DNA of 64,000 nt from Fodinibius salinus (lineage in GTDB: Bacteria > Bacteroidota > Rhodothermia > Balneolales > Balneolaceae). Shown here one piece after another: positions 35,018 to 45,147 of this stretch. A program made the position numbers and the translations under genes. How positions within the stretch are numbered: the first letter of the stretch is position 1; each line of letters opens with the position of its first letter. The stretch covers positions 248,001 to 312,000 of the forward strand of contig NZ_VNHY01000002.1 of the NCBI RefSeq assembly GCF_008124865.1, in the 5' to 3' direction. The notes under the pieces are model-generated. The model had not been told where the DNA came from. It saw nothing but the letters and a program-made list of their open reading frames with translations, and made no database searches.

Positions 35018-35341
35018 ATGACACTCAACATAGGCGACAAAGGTCCCCAGGTTATGCACCTGCAATCAGCTTTAAAGGCTATTGGAATTGACCTCCCCAA
35101 ATATGGCGTCGATGGCATCTTTGGCCCCGAAACCCAGGCGGCCGTCCGACAGGCGCAACAAAAACTGGGATTGCCTGCCAGCGGCGTAGCTGACCAGCCT
35201 CTATTAAACAGGCTCGGCATTAACCGGCAAGCTTTACAAGTACCGCGAAGCACTCCCACAGCAAAACCAGCTCTCCTTGCCATAGGGGCCATCGCCATTA
35301 TTGGAATTGGAATCGCAATTAAACAAACCAAACGGAAGTAA
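35018..35341 (+). CDS. Peptidoglycan-binding protein with membrane anchor
   Basis: A 107-residue protein. Residues 1-70 are a PG_binding_1 domain: LNIGDKGPQVMHLQSALKAI, GVDGIFGPETQAAVRQAQ and LGLPASGVAD. The rest is a linker and a C-terminal membrane helix (LAIGAIAIIGIGIAIKQTKR). There is no catalytic domain, so it binds rather than cuts the wall. With the transglycosylase and transglutaminase-like proteins it suggests a virion membrane that engages peptidoglycan during entry. Confidence 0.85.
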   Translation: MTLNIGDKGPQVMHLQSALKAIGIDLPKYGVDGIFGPETQAAVRQAQQKLGLPASGVADQPLLNRLGINRQALQVPRSTPTAKPALLAIGAIAIIGIGIAIKQTKRK

Positions 35342-35342
35342 T

Positions 35343-36602
35343 ATGGAATCTATGACTGCCCAGCAGCTTGCTAAACTTAATATCAAAGGCATTAAAATTG
35401 CCCCACCCTATGGAAGACTTCTGGGCGAACCAGAGAAAAATGCCGTGATTTTTATTTGGGGCGAAAAAGGAGCCGGTAAATCTACCATGAGTCTGGGACT
35501 AGCAGACGCGCTGGCCGCCCACGGACGCATCGAGTACATTCCCGCCGAGGAGCACTTTGGTAAAACCCTGGTCGATCGCGTCAAGCGCTTGGGAGCTACC
35601 CACCGGAACCTGAATTTTACCAAATGGAAATCGATTCAGTCTCTCAAAGAAATTCTGCTTAAAAACCGGTCCTTCGCCTGCATCCTGGATTCGATTTCCG
35701 TGATTGATGCCAACGCCAAAGAAACCGTCGAGCTAGCCCAGTGGTGCCGCGAAAACGGGATCATGTTCGTCATGGTCTCGCATGCCACCAAAGACGGCCA
35801 GTACAAAGGCAACACCAGCATTGCCCACGAGTGTGATATCGAGATCAAGGTCACCAAAGAAGGCGGGGCCGAAACCGAGAAAAACCGATACCGAGAACTT
35901 ACGTCCATTGCCGTACCGTTTACAGCGGATGATCGACAGGTACCCACCAACACATCAGTAGAAGATAACTCCGACGACAACCGAGAAAATCCTGTGGATA
36001 CGCCTTTTAAAATTACGCTAAAGGAGCTCGACAAACTTCACAAAATCCGATCCTGGAAACGCATCAACTCCATGTTTGGAAGCAAAATGCCGTGTTACGC
36101 CCCGAAGCATTCCGGGGAATCTGAAAACGCCCACCTGTCCATCCGCTACACGGCCGACTACCCCAAGAAGCGATATATCATGGATCTGCTGCTGGACGGA
36201 CACCTCCAGTACCAAGCCTGCACGGAAGGCAAAGGGGGCGGGCTCAAAGCGTGCTGGAAAAAGTTAGTCAACAAGTATGGAGATCTGGAGATCCGAATTT
36301 ACAAGCAGGATCACGCCAAAGTGGTGCTGGGCGCCAAAGAATATAAGCGACAGGAACGTGCGCTGGGCAAGCAGGAAACAAAATCCACTCCCGCCAGCTC
36401 ACCGGCCCCAAAGACCAAGAAGAAACCAGTGGCTGAGCCAAAGCCCGCTTCTACCAAGCAGCAAGAAAAAACTTCGTCGAACAAACAACCAACGACGAAG
36501 GATATTTCATCTGGCCAAAAACCAGAGCAGCAGATAGACCTCAAAGCCGCCAAACAAAGCCAGGCTAAACTGGATGCTTTCCTAACCAAAGTTTTAGGCT
36601 AA
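35343..36602 (+). CDS. RadA/RecA-type ATPase, candidate packaging or recombination motor
   Basis: A 419-residue protein with a RecA-fold core: Walker A GEKGAGKST (40-48), Walker B ACILDSISVID (about 115), and the RadA-like pattern FVMVSHATKDGQYKGNTSIA followed by AETEKNRYRE. A second basic domain (about 225-340) is unrecognised and the C-terminus (about 345-400) is a Lys/Pro/Ser-rich tail. The ATG at 35343 is used; an earlier in-frame ATG lies inside the previous gene. In this virion operon it may be the genome-packaging ATPase, as no terminase or FtsK/HerA-type ATPase is present, but RadA relatives usually act in recombination. Both roles remain open. Confidence 0.75.
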   Translation: MESMTAQQLAKLNIKGIKIAPPYGRLLGEPEKNAVIFIWGEKGAGKSTMSLGLADALAAHGRIEYIPAEEHFGKTLVDRVKRLGATHRNLNFTKWKSIQSLKEILLKNRSFACILDSISVIDANAKETVELAQWCRENGIMFVMVSHATKDGQYKGNTSIAHECDIEIKVTKEGGAETEKNRYRELTSIAVPFTADDRQVPTNTSVEDNSDDNRENPVDTPFKITLKELDKLHKIRSWKRINSMFGSKMPCYAPKHSGESENAHLSIRYTADYPKKRYIMDLLLDGHLQYQACTEGKGGGLKACWKKLVNKYGDLEIRIYKQDHAKVVLGAKEYKRQERALGKQETKSTPASSPAPKTKKKPVAEPKPASTKQQEKTSSNKQPTTKDISSGQKPEQQIDLKAAKQSQAKLDAFLTKVLG

Positions 36603-36607
36603 CCCCC

Positions 36608-39600
36608 ATGCGAGACAACCCAACTGTAACTCCTTTTGAAGATATTACGACCGATGACTATCCCGGTATTTTCGGGGATTTTGACGGCGACGGTATCCCC
36701 AACGCCGACGATCCCAACCCACAACTGGCAGGCGATACCGAGACCGTGGAAGAGACCAAACTCACCGAAGAAATCAAACAGCTGATTGCCCTTCGCGAGG
36801 ATTACCAGCAGGCTTTGAATGAGGTAATAGCTTCACTCAAAGACTTGCACCCGACAGCCACTGTGAAGGGCCGCGTCAAATCTCCTTACTCGGTCATCAA
36901 TAAACTGCGTCGCAAGCGAATTAAAGGAGATATCAAGCAAGTTGAAGCTGGCGAACACTACATGCAAGGCTTGACCGATATGGCCGGGTGCATGATCATG
37001 CTAGGTGATCAAACTGAGCTGGACCAAGTAGTCCAGAAAATTGCTTCAGGAACCGTTGGCAATGTATTTGAACATGAAGATAAATACGCCCAGCCGGTAG
37101 GCGGCTACCGGGCACACCACTTTATCGTGATGGGGGGTCCGGCCGGAGATATTCCCGTCGAAGTTCAGGTGAAAACCAAGCGTATGGCAAAAATTGCAAG
37201 CGCCGCCCATACTCCTTATAAGAACGGAATGCTTAACGCCCGACATATGCACCAGCTCACCAACCTGGCTTGGCAAGCCGACCAAGGAAATGATGAGGCT
37301 GCCAATCAAATAGATGCTCTTCTCGATAATCCAACCAAATTGACGCAACAGCTGACGACCCGCGAAAACCCTTCGTCCGAACTGCAAGTTCTCCAGGAAT
37401 CCTTCATTGAAACGGTTAAGAAATTAGCACTGTCATTTTCATTAGATAAATTTCCAACCGAGCATCGCGAGCAGGCACTGCAGCTATTTCGCGAGCACGG
37501 AAATATTATTGGCGTCGACTTTGATAGTATTTTTTCTGGGACCCAACATGAAACTCCTACCCCCAAAAATAACTACACTCCATCATACCAACCCTCTGGA
37601 GATCGTGCGGGAGAAACCGAATATGGAAGCGATTTTTCCGGCCTCCAGCTTGAAAATTTTGCTCCTATAAAACTTTCAAAAACGGAGCGGCGCCGGGCCA
37701 ATGAAGCGGCCCTGGCGGTCTTGGAAAAAGAAGATCGGGCCATTACCAAATCCGACCTGGATCTGCTTCGACAGTACACTGGCGCCGGCGGACTCGGATA
37801 TGGTGAGGACGCTACCGGCACCGAACGCGGCCTACTCAACGAGCATTACACCTCCTACCCGTTAGTACATCTAATTTGGAAGAAACTTCAGGCTATGGGC
37901 GTGGACGGCGGCAACATTTTAGAACCCGGAGCAGGCGTGGGCAATTTTGCAGGATTTATGCCCAACCGCCAGGCTTTCCGAATGCTGATGGTTGAACGTT
38001 CTGCGGTAAGCTCCCGCATTGCCCAGCTCCTGTACCCGAGCCAACTGGTCCGGCACGAAAATTTTGCCCAGACCGACTTGTCTCTATATAACCTGACCGG
38101 AGCCATTGGCAATGTCCCCTTTGGGGATATCAAGATTCATACCCAGCGGGATCCGTTGGCCCGGCTAAATCCGCGCATCCACGACTACTTTATCTTGAAG
38201 TCCCTGGACGCCCTACAGCCCGGCGGGTTCCTGGCGGTGATTACCTCAGTCGGCACGATGGACAAGAAGGATCCGGCCATCCGGCAGGCCATGGTCCAGC
38301 GAGCCCGATTTGTGGGCGCCTACCGGCTGCCCTCGACTGCGTTTAAAGATAATGCCGATACGCTGGTTACGACCGATCTTATTTTGTTTCAGAAGTATCC
38401 TGACGTTGACGGGGAAACCCACCCCGATATTAACAGTGAATTAAACCAGTTGTTTGCTTACCAGGAACTGGCCGTCAGTATCACCGAACATAATGAGGAG
38501 TCGTACGGTGCTTACTACAATCCCTACTTCCAAAAGTATCCCGAGCAAGTATTAGGCGAACATATCCAAGGACACGACATGCAGTTCTTGACCCGCATGG
38601 GCGTAAAAGGCCAAGTGGACCAAGCGATGATTACCCGCGTGCTGGAAGATAATCTGGAGTTCCCCTATCCGCTTCCGGAGTCAGCACCGTTTTACCGGAT
38701 CCCCGATGAAGGAGTGCGACTGAATACCGGCCGGGAGTACCATGCTGGGAACATCATTTTCCACGAAGACAAATTCTATGAAAAACAGCGCCACTACTTC
38801 AAACCCATAACCGTAGGTAACAGCGACAAAGCGGGCGAAGGACTACGGGCCAAGATCAGCTCGGCCTGCCAGATGCTCGACACCTATGATGATTTTGTCA
38901 CAGCGCTAGCCCAGGATACCGCCCAGAAAGAGCCGCTACGCGGAGAGTTTAAACAACTTCTCGGGACCCATATCGACACCTACGGCATTCCCGATGAAGA
39001 CGAAGACATCCGCAAGGTATTCCCCTACGACAACCGCCTGTATAAACTCACGACCTTTGTGAAGCGCGACCCGATCAGCTCGGAGCTGGTCTACGCCGAT
39101 ATTATTGATGCCGACTCCATGTTCAACGACAACTACGTACCGGCGGTCTCGGACTCCGATGACTTGGCTGAAATCGCCATGTATGGCCGCTCCATTGGCG
39201 AAGAACTAACGCTGGATTTCTACCAGTCTACCTATAAAGGAGGTACGGCAAGCCGAACTGAGCTCACCGAAGCGATCGAAGAGCATCCGGATTTCTTTTA
39301 TAACCCCGAGTCCAATAATTATGAGTTTCGCTATCAATACTTGGCTGGCAACGTTCGGCGTAAGCTGGAAATAGCGGAAGACAATCAGTTGGAGAAAAAC
39401 ATCGAGGCGCTGAAGGCGGTTCTCCCGGAATGGATTGATGCCTACAGCATTACCGTGGATCCCCGGCACGTTTTCACCTATTTGCCGACGAAGGTGCTAA
39501 CGGAGTGGATAAAAGATGAACTGGGCTACCGAGATGTTCACATTGGACTCGTCAAAGATAAAGCCGACCTCGGCAATCGTTTCTACATGAAACTCCGCAA

Positions 39601-42600
39601 AGGCGGGCGATATATTAAAAATGGTGAAGAGACGGCTGACGACTGGAACCAGGGTTGGGGCGAGACACCCTTCAGCAAAATAATTAACAACTATATCCAG
39701 GATTCCAGTTTCCCGCTGGTCTTCTACGACGAGGACGATAACGTGCTACGGGATATGACCCTCAAACGAGCCGACCAGAAAGGCTTGGGGGCGCTGATCG
39801 AACGAGCCCGCGCCAAACAGCGCACCCATAACGACCAGATGCTCACCCGCGTCCCCCAAAAATTCAACCAATGGGTGCGCACCAAAGCCTCCACCGAAAT
39901 CCGAGAGCTCATCGAGCAGGCGTACAACCACGAGTATAATGCCCACATCAACCCGCAGTTCGACGGCAACACGCTTCGCGTTCGTGGCATGTCCGACACC
40001 TTCTATGGGGTAAAGGACTTTGCAGTCTACAAACACAACCGCGCAGTAGCCGAAAAACTGGTCTGGAACGGGCGGGGAGCGAATTGTCACGACGTCGGCG
40101 CCGGTAAGACGTTGGCCTCCATTATCACTTCCCAGGTATTGGCCCAGCAAGGCGCCTGCCGCAAACCGATGTTTGTGGTGCCCGGTAAAGTGCAGGAAAA
40201 ATGGGTCGAAGAATATTCTATGCTGTTCCCCGATGCGAAGATCCTCAACATGAAAATGGCCGGCTCCGAACGCCACAGGGAACTCACCATGGCCCAGCTG
40301 TATAGCTGGGATGCGATCTTTATTGCCGATCATGCCTTCAAGAGCCTGCCACTATCCCCGGACGTACAACAGCAGATGTATTCAGATCGCGTCGAATACT
40401 TTGATCAAATGATTGAACACTTCGACGAGTTGATCGAAGAGGACGATGCCCTCAGCTCCACGGCCAAAAAGTCGATGGTCACCCGCCTGGAGAAGATGAA
40501 AGAAGAATGGGAGGCCAAGCTCCGCAACGTAGCCAGCGCCAAGCGCCTGGACACCGATATCTTTTTTGATGAGCTTGGGGTGGATGCCCTGTTTTTTGAT
40601 GAGGCCCATTTCTACAAAAATGCGCTGGGCAGCGCCAAAGCAGCCAAGCTGGGTATTGCAGCAAATAAACCGTCCCAGCGGGCCGAAGATGCCCTCCAGA
40701 AAACCAAGTGGCTGTTTTCGAAAATAGGTTTTAAAAATGTCTTTGTATTAACTGCTACACCAGTTGTTAACTCTCCCGTAGAAGTTTGGCACATGCTCAA
40801 CCTCTGCGCCCCAGACCTGCTGGAGAAATATCAGATTGCGAATCTGGACAACTTTATTAACCAGTTTGTCCGCGAGGAGGAAAAAATCGTCAAAAAGACC
40901 AACGGCGAATACCGGACCGAACGTGTGGTCGGCGGGTATTACAACCTCCCAGAGATGCGCTCCATTATCGATGAGGTCATGGACATTAAAAGTTACGATC
41001 AGCTGGTGGGATTCTACGAAAAGTTTCCTGATTTACTCAAAGATGAGGCTGGGAACATCGAAGTTGACGAAAAAGGCAATCCCAAAACATTAAAACCGAA
41101 ATTCAAGCGACCCGAAGCCGAAACCAAACAGCAGGTCATTGAGCCCAGCGAAATTCACAAATTGTTATTTGACGATATCATACTCCGAGCTGATAACATT
41201 CTCGACTGCATGCGCCAGCGCGGATGCCAGACCAAGGACAACTTCCTGGTGATCACCGGGGATGGCAGTAAAATAGCGACCGACCTTCGCGTGTATGATA
41301 ACAGTTTTAAGGGCGTCGATGGGAAATTTCTGAAACTCGGGGCCCTAACGCGTAACGTAGCCGAAAGCTACGCCCACCGAGAAAATCCCACTCCAAGCAG
41401 GGTTTCAGAAAGTATCTATGGGGATTTCTTTTCGAAAGTACCGTTTGCCCGAGAAAATCCAAATCCATACGAAGGCCGGTCCCGAAACAAACTTATTAGA
41501 GAACTCAAATCTCTAGGGCACTTCGATGAAGTGACCGGTGAAATTGAAGCCACTGAAGGTGACTTGCACGCAGTACCAGTTGGCAAGCAATTCTTGCTTA
41601 AGAAGATTGAGAAACAACGCGAAAAACATTCCGATGGCAGCGATCAGATGGAGGAAACCTTTGATCGGGCTATTATGATTGTTGAGGCCTTATACGCAGG
41701 CCGCGAGAATCCCACGACCCCCGTACTCCGTAATCAAATTATTTTCTGCGACTGGATCTCCGTAGAAGGCCAAAAAGGTGGCAGTTACCATCAACTTATC
41801 AAGGAGGAACTGGCGAAAGCAGGCATTCCGGCCACCGAAATAGCCATTATTAATGGTTCTATTATTGGCACCGACAAGAAAGGTGATGACTATTTTATTT
41901 CATCCTCTGATGATAAAGAAGCCCTCAAAAAACAGGTCCAGGATGATTTCAACATCGGAAAGTATCGCGTGCTGATCGGCAACCAATCGATCGCCGAAGG
42001 CATGAACCTGCAGAAATGGACCACTGACCTGCATCACATGGATGTGCCTTATACCCCATCGCAGATTCAACAGCGCAACGGGCGCGGGCTCCGGCAGGGT
42101 AACCAGCACGGAAAGATAAACATTCACTTTTACCTGATGAAGGATTCCTTCGATCAGTACCGCTTGGAGCTGGTCAGCAAAAAGCAGAGCTGGATCGATG
42201 AACTCTTCTTCGGAGACGGCCGGGAAACCTCCGCGGACTCCGAGGGAGAATCCCTAGAATACGAGCAGATGGTGGCCGCCACCAACTCCGATCCCAGAGT
42301 CAAAGAGTTTTTCCAGTCCAAAGCCCAAACCAAGGTTCTAAAAAATCACATTGAATCGCTACTCAGCGAAACTCAGCGCCTGAAGTCTTCGCTGGGGCAA
42401 GCAAACCAGGATGTGACTACACGCACCGAGCGAATGGAATCCGCTATTGCCCGGGAGCAATCCCTTATTGACTGGGAGCTGCCAGCCTCGGCCCAACAGG
42501 CCCTTGACAACGGACTCATTCGCATCGGCTGGCTGGACTACAGCGGAGAGATCGGGACCATTGAAAACAACCTGTCCTCCGACGGCAAACGCGTGCCGCG

Positions 42601-43870
42601 TTTCCGCCACGAGCTGTCCCTCGAAGTCCCAAAAAACAACGCCAATGGGCGGGTGCTGTTTAACCTTATTCCTGACCCCAACGCACCCAACCGAAGTTTC
42701 TATAACAAGATCAAATGGAGCTCGATCAAGCAGATGGCGGGCCAGCAGCTAACCGCAGCCTTCGGCTGGTCTATGAACGAACCCGTCCAATCCGGGCGAA
42801 GTCTGGCGGGCAATAAAGGCAACATAATTGCGGATGAGTCTGATTTTTACACCCATTACGAGATCGACATTGAGGCCGAGAAAAGCAATACCAATCCGGA
42901 CGGCACCGAAGTCACCTACGACCAAATAAAGCAGAAGCTGGGCATGTACAAAACCCAACAGTGGCTGCCGATCATTAAAGCTAAATTGGCCGCGCTCTTC
43001 CTGGCCTTAGAAAAAGGATGGCAACAGTCCGCTCAAGCCCGAATTCAGCAGATCACCGCCGAGCTGGACCGCTCGAAGAAAACCCTGAAGGAATTGGAAA
43101 TTACCCACGAGCAAACGCGGAAAGAATTAGAGCAAGCTCAGGCCAACCTGAAAACCAACCAGGACACCGTAACCAAGCTCCAGGATGTGGTCAACGAGTT
43201 GGTAAAAACCGAATTTTCCGACCGATCGGAGCTCTACGAAGAGCTCAACCGCATTGCGCCCACCTATGGCGTAAAAGGAACCGTGCGCATCCGGGAGGTT
43301 GGCATCTATCGCGACAGTACCACGCCAGCAGATGATATACGTCCCAACCGTTCAGACAGCCAGAAAAAAGAACAAACCTTAGAAAGTCTTCCCACGCCCC
43401 TGAAAACATTATATGGCGAACCCCTGGTATATGCGGGAACCGTAGGCGAGCTGGAATTCATCGATGCCAAAGGTTTCATGCAGCGCATCCTTTCGGATAA
43501 TCAGGATATGGCGATGATTATTGACGGGGAGGGAACGACATTGTTCGCTTTCCCCACCCATCGCATGAAGCTGCTCAAAAGCGCGGTTGACAGCGACGAA
43601 GCCACCCGAATGTACGAGGAGTTTCACCATTTCCCTCCGGATGAGTACGACTATGAGCTGTTTCCACCAGCTGACGCCGAATTAGTTTCGGTCGGCCACG
43701 CCGATCGCATCATGTACGCCAGCGACAAGGTGATCTACCCCGGCGACGAGAAAGGGGAAAACCACCAGTACTATCACTACTTCGACGACGGCAAGCGACC
43801 CATCTTCCAATATGGAGACGTGTATATCATCACAAACCTAAATATTGACGGCCGAGGCATCCTTAATTAA
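36608..43870 (+). CDS. Giant polyvalent protein: RelA/SpoT-like + N6-MTase + SNF2-like helicase
   Basis: A 2420-residue protein. Residues 24-37 (DFDGDGIPNADDPNP) resemble a thrombospondin type 3 calcium loop. Residues about 80-225 resemble a RelA/SpoT synthetase: GRVKSPYSVINKLRRK, LTDMAGCMIM (Asp124), PVGGYRAHHFIV and VEVQVKTKRM (Glu185). Residues about 380-600 form an adenine methyltransferase with ILEPGAGVGNF (about 437) and the NPPF-like NVPFGD (about 503). A SNF2/DarB-type helicase follows, with CHDVGAGKT (about 1161), FFDEAHFYKN (about 1331), LTATPVVNSP and QQRNGRGLRQGN (about 1821). Residues 2150-2230 are coiled coil. Proteins of this type (DarB and relatives) are often packaged and injected to protect phage or plasmid DNA. 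The RelA/SpoT part is unusual. The reading frame is intact. Confidence 0.85.
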   Translation: MRDNPTVTPFEDITTDDYPGIFGDFDGDGIPNADDPNPQLAGDTETVEETKLTEEIKQLIALREDYQQALNEVIASLKDLHPTATVKGRVKSPYSVINKLRRKRIKGDIKQVEAGEHYMQGLTDMAGCMIMLGDQTELDQVVQKIASGTVGNVFEHEDKYAQPVGGYRAHHFIVMGGPAGDIPVEVQVKTKRMAKIASAAHTPYKNGMLNARHMHQLTNLAWQADQGNDEAANQIDALLDNPTKLTQQLTTRENPSSELQVLQESFIETVKKLALSFSLDKFPTEHREQALQLFREHGNIIGVDFDSIFSGTQHETPTPKNNYTPSYQPSGDRAGETEYGSDFSGLQLENFAPIKLSKTERRRANEAALAVLEKEDRAITKSDLDLLRQYTGAGGLGYGEDATGTERGLLNEHYTSYPLVHLIWKKLQAMGVDGGNILEPGAGVGNFAGFMPNRQAFRMLMVERSAVSSRIAQLLYPSQLVRHENFAQTDLSLYNLTGAIGNVPFGDIKIHTQRDPLARLNPRIHDYFILKSLDALQPGGFLAVITSVGTMDKKDPAIRQAMVQRARFVGAYRLPSTAFKDNADTLVTTDLILFQKYPDVDGETHPDINSELNQLFAYQELAVSITEHNEESYGAYYNPYFQKYPEQVLGEHIQGHDMQFLTRMGVKGQVDQAMITRVLEDNLEFPYPLPESAPFYRIPDEGVRLNTGREYHAGNIIFHEDKFYEKQRHYFKPITVGNSDKAGEGLRAKISSACQMLDTYDDFVTALAQDTAQKEPLRGEFKQLLGTHIDTYGIPDEDEDIRKVFPYDNRLYKLTTFVKRDPISSELVYADIIDADSMFNDNYVPAVSDSDDLAEIAMYGRSIGEELTLDFYQSTYKGGTASRTELTEAIEEHPDFFYNPESNNYEFRYQYLAGNVRRKLEIAEDNQLEKNIEALKAVLPEWIDAYSITVDPRHVFTYLPTKVLTEWIKDELGYRDVHIGLVKDKADLGNRFYMKLRKGGRYIKNGEETADDWNQGWGETPFSKIINNYIQDSSFPLVFYDEDDNVLRDMTLKRADQKGLGALIERARAKQRTHNDQMLTRVPQKFNQWVRTKASTEIRELIEQAYNHEYNAHINPQFDGNTLRVRGMSDTFYGVKDFAVYKHNRAVAEKLVWNGRGANCHDVGAGKTLASIITSQVLAQQGACRKPMFVVPGKVQEKWVEEYSMLFPDAKILNMKMAGSERHRELTMAQLYSWDAIFIADHAFKSLPLSPDVQQQMYSDRVEYFDQMIEHFDELIEEDDALSSTAKKSMVTRLEKMKEEWEAKLRNVASAKRLDTDIFFDELGVDALFFDEAHFYKNALGSAKAAKLGIAANKPSQRAEDALQKTKWLFSKIGFKNVFVLTATPVVNSPVEVWHMLNLCAPDLLEKYQIANLDNFINQFVREEEKIVKKTNGEYRTERVVGGYYNLPEMRSIIDEVMDIKSYDQLVGFYEKFPDLLKDEAGNIEVDEKGNPKTLKPKFKRPEAETKQQVIEPSEIHKLLFDDIILRADNILDCMRQRGCQTKDNFLVITGDGSKIATDLRVYDNSFKGVDGKFLKLGALTRNVAESYAHRENPTPSRVSESIYGDFFSKVPFARENPNPYEGRSRNKLIRELKSLGHFDEVTGEIEATEGDLHAVPVGKQFLLKKIEKQREKHSDGSDQMEETFDRAIMIVEALYAGRENPTTPVLRNQIIFCDWISVEGQKGGSYHQLIKEELAKAGIPATEIAIINGSIIGTDKKGDDYFISSSDDKEALKKQVQDDFNIGKYRVLIGNQSIAEGMNLQKWTTDLHHMDVPYTPSQIQQRNGRGLRQGNQHGKINIHFYLMKDSFDQYRLELVSKKQSWIDELFFGDGRETSADSEGESLEYEQMVAATNSDPRVKEFFQSKAQTKVLKNHIESLLSETQRLKSSLGQANQDVTTRTERMESAIAREQSLIDWELPASAQQALDNGLIRIGWLDYSGEIGTIENNLSSDGKRVPRFRHELSLEVPKNNANGRVLFNLIPDPNAPNRSFYNKIKWSSIKQMAGQQLTAAFGWSMNEPVQSGRSLAGNKGNIIADESDFYTHYEIDIEAEKSNTNPDGTEVTYDQIKQKLGMYKTQQWLPIIKAKLAALFLALEKGWQQSAQARIQQITAELDRSKKTLKELEITHEQTRKELEQAQANLKTNQDTVTKLQDVVNELVKTEFSDRSELYEELNRIAPTYGVKGTVRIREVGIYRDSTTPADDIRPNRSDSQKKEQTLESLPTPLKTLYGEPLVYAGTVGELEFIDAKGFMQRILSDNQDMAMIIDGEGTTLFAFPTHRMKLLKSAVDSDEATRMYEEFHHFPPDEYDYELFPPADAELVSVGHADRIMYASDKVIYPGDEKGENHQYYHYFDDGKRPIFQYGDVYIITNLNIDGRGILN

Positions 43871-43887
43871 CCCTATCCAACCGACTT

Positions 43888-44409
43888 ATGACCCAACGAA
43901 TATTTGCAAAAAATCCAACACACTTGGATGTAATCGAAAACCCAACAACTCCAAAACCTGCAACTATGGCAAAACAACTAACAACCGAAAAAGCTGTCAG
44001 CGAATTTAAGCAGCAGCTTATCACTGCCGGATACATTGTGGGCGGCCAGGCAATTGGTGCGCAGCTGAATGGGCTGGCCGTTCCCGCTATTTTAGGCGGC
44101 ACCTCGGCTACCGTCCAGCAAGCGGCCCGCGTCGGCCTGCCCCTCACCTTAGGCATGGTCTTCACCATGTTTTCCAAAAACTCACACCTTCGCGGTCTCG
44201 CAATGGGACTAGGCGTACAAGGCGTCATGGAACTGATCAAGTTCATTATGCCCGACTGGACCCCCTCGCAAGGACTCATGGAAGGAAGTGAATATCTGTG
44301 GAACGAGGAGGACCTACCGGCTACCGTTGCGCCTCAGATCCCATTGCCCGACGGAACCGGACATGTTTCTCAACTTGAAACCACATTTGAGGAGACCGTG
44401 GAAGTCTAA
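43888..44409 (+). CDS. Multi-pass small membrane protein
   Basis: A 173-residue protein with about three hydrophobic segments between residues 45 and 125 (AGYIVGGQAIGAQLNGLAVP, VGLPLTLGMVFTMF, GLAMGLGVQGVMELIKFIM) and an acidic C-terminus. An internal ATG at 43966 could be an alternative start, giving a form without the first 26 residues. It directly precedes the capsid candidates and may be an integral virion-membrane protein. No family recognised. Confidence 0.65.
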   Translation: MTQRIFAKNPTHLDVIENPTTPKPATMAKQLTTEKAVSEFKQQLITAGYIVGGQAIGAQLNGLAVPAILGGTSATVQQAARVGLPLTLGMVFTMFSKNSHLRGLAMGLGVQGVMELIKFIMPDWTPSQGLMEGSEYLWNEEDLPATVAPQIPLPDGTGHVSQLETTFEETVEV

Positions 44410-44515
44410 CTACGAGTTTCTCTACTCATAGCTCACGCTGAACAGGGGACTGCTTACGGGAATAAGCTAACGGCCTAATGGCCCTACCTAAAAACCCCTA
44501 TAACATTTACGACCT
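44410..44515 (+). promoter_or_regulatory. Gap with small hairpin before the capsid candidates
   Basis: This is the largest gene-free gap inside the virion operon (106 bases). It contains the palindrome ggcctaatggcc (44472-44483) about 32 bases before the next ATG. Neither a clear promoter nor a T-run is present. A promoter or mRNA-stability element for the capsid genes is possible. Confidence 0.35.
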
Positions 44516-45136
44516 ATGAGTACCCAAATTTCAAAAAAAGCAATTGTACCCGCCAGCGCCCGCATCAAAACCTATTTTGATACGCAGAAAGTAGAACAAA
44601 ACGGGGCGGTTCTAAATTTCTTTCCGCCGAACTCCACCCGGAAAATTACCCGCAACAATTACGTGGGCAATCCTTTTCCCGGTGAACTGAAGCGGCGCAT
44701 CCTGGCTCTTTCCTTCGAGGTTACCAAACAGTTTATCGAGGATGACGAGGCTAATGGTATCGACGCCCAGGCCATTGTCAACTCCCTAAAAGATGCCGGT
44801 GTGATCTTGCAGGCTGACAACGACAATAAGGAGTTCCTGCGCGTGCCCATCGCCAAGCACTCCAACTTTTCGGGCACCGATATCCAAACAGTAGCCGGAA
44901 CGGCCAACACAGTCGATGCTCCTGTCATATACAAAGATGTTGCCTGCCTGCGGTCGGCCGCCGAATACCGCCTGGCGGATCCTTTTGATCTTGCCGTCAA
45001 CCAGACCCTCTCGCTCTCGGTTCATTTCGAGGATTCCTCGGTATTCCCGAGTGAGGAGAACTGGACAACTTCCGGCCAAGGCCTGCTCTACCTGCAAGCC
45101 AGCATTGTCGTTGCTGAAATGAAGCCCGAGAAGTAA
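44516..45136 (+). CDS. Candidate capsid protein 1 (206 residues, beta-rich C-terminal half)
   Basis: A 206-residue soluble protein without signal or membrane helix. The N-terminus is basic and polar (ISKKAIVPASARIKTYFD), the middle is helical (LSFEVTKQFIEDDEANGID) and the C-terminal half is strand-rich (FDLAVNQTLSLSVHFEDSSV, LLYLQASIVVAEM), consistent with a single jelly roll. It is one of two adjacent soluble beta-rich proteins followed by spike-like genes, the layout of two-capsid-protein viruses. It has an isolated upstream gap and a strong hairpin behind it. I infer major or second major capsid protein; no recognised capsid family was identified. Confidence 0.5.
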   Translation: MSTQISKKAIVPASARIKTYFDTQKVEQNGAVLNFFPPNSTRKITRNNYVGNPFPGELKRRILALSFEVTKQFIEDDEANGIDAQAIVNSLKDAGVILQADNDNKEFLRVPIAKHSNFSGTDIQTVAGTANTVDAPVIYKDVACLRSAAEYRLADPFDLAVNQTLSLSVHFEDSSVFPSEENWTTSGQGLLYLQASIVVAEMKPEK

Positions 45137-45147
45137 CCCCCACCCAA

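Noticed and set aside
35343-36602. Terminase large subunit
   Set aside because: The motifs are RadA/RecA-like and there is no terminase nuclease domain.
39746-40333. 195-residue minus-strand frame
   Set aside because: It is antisense to the helicase part of the giant protein, where GC-rich codons give chance open frames; no protein features.
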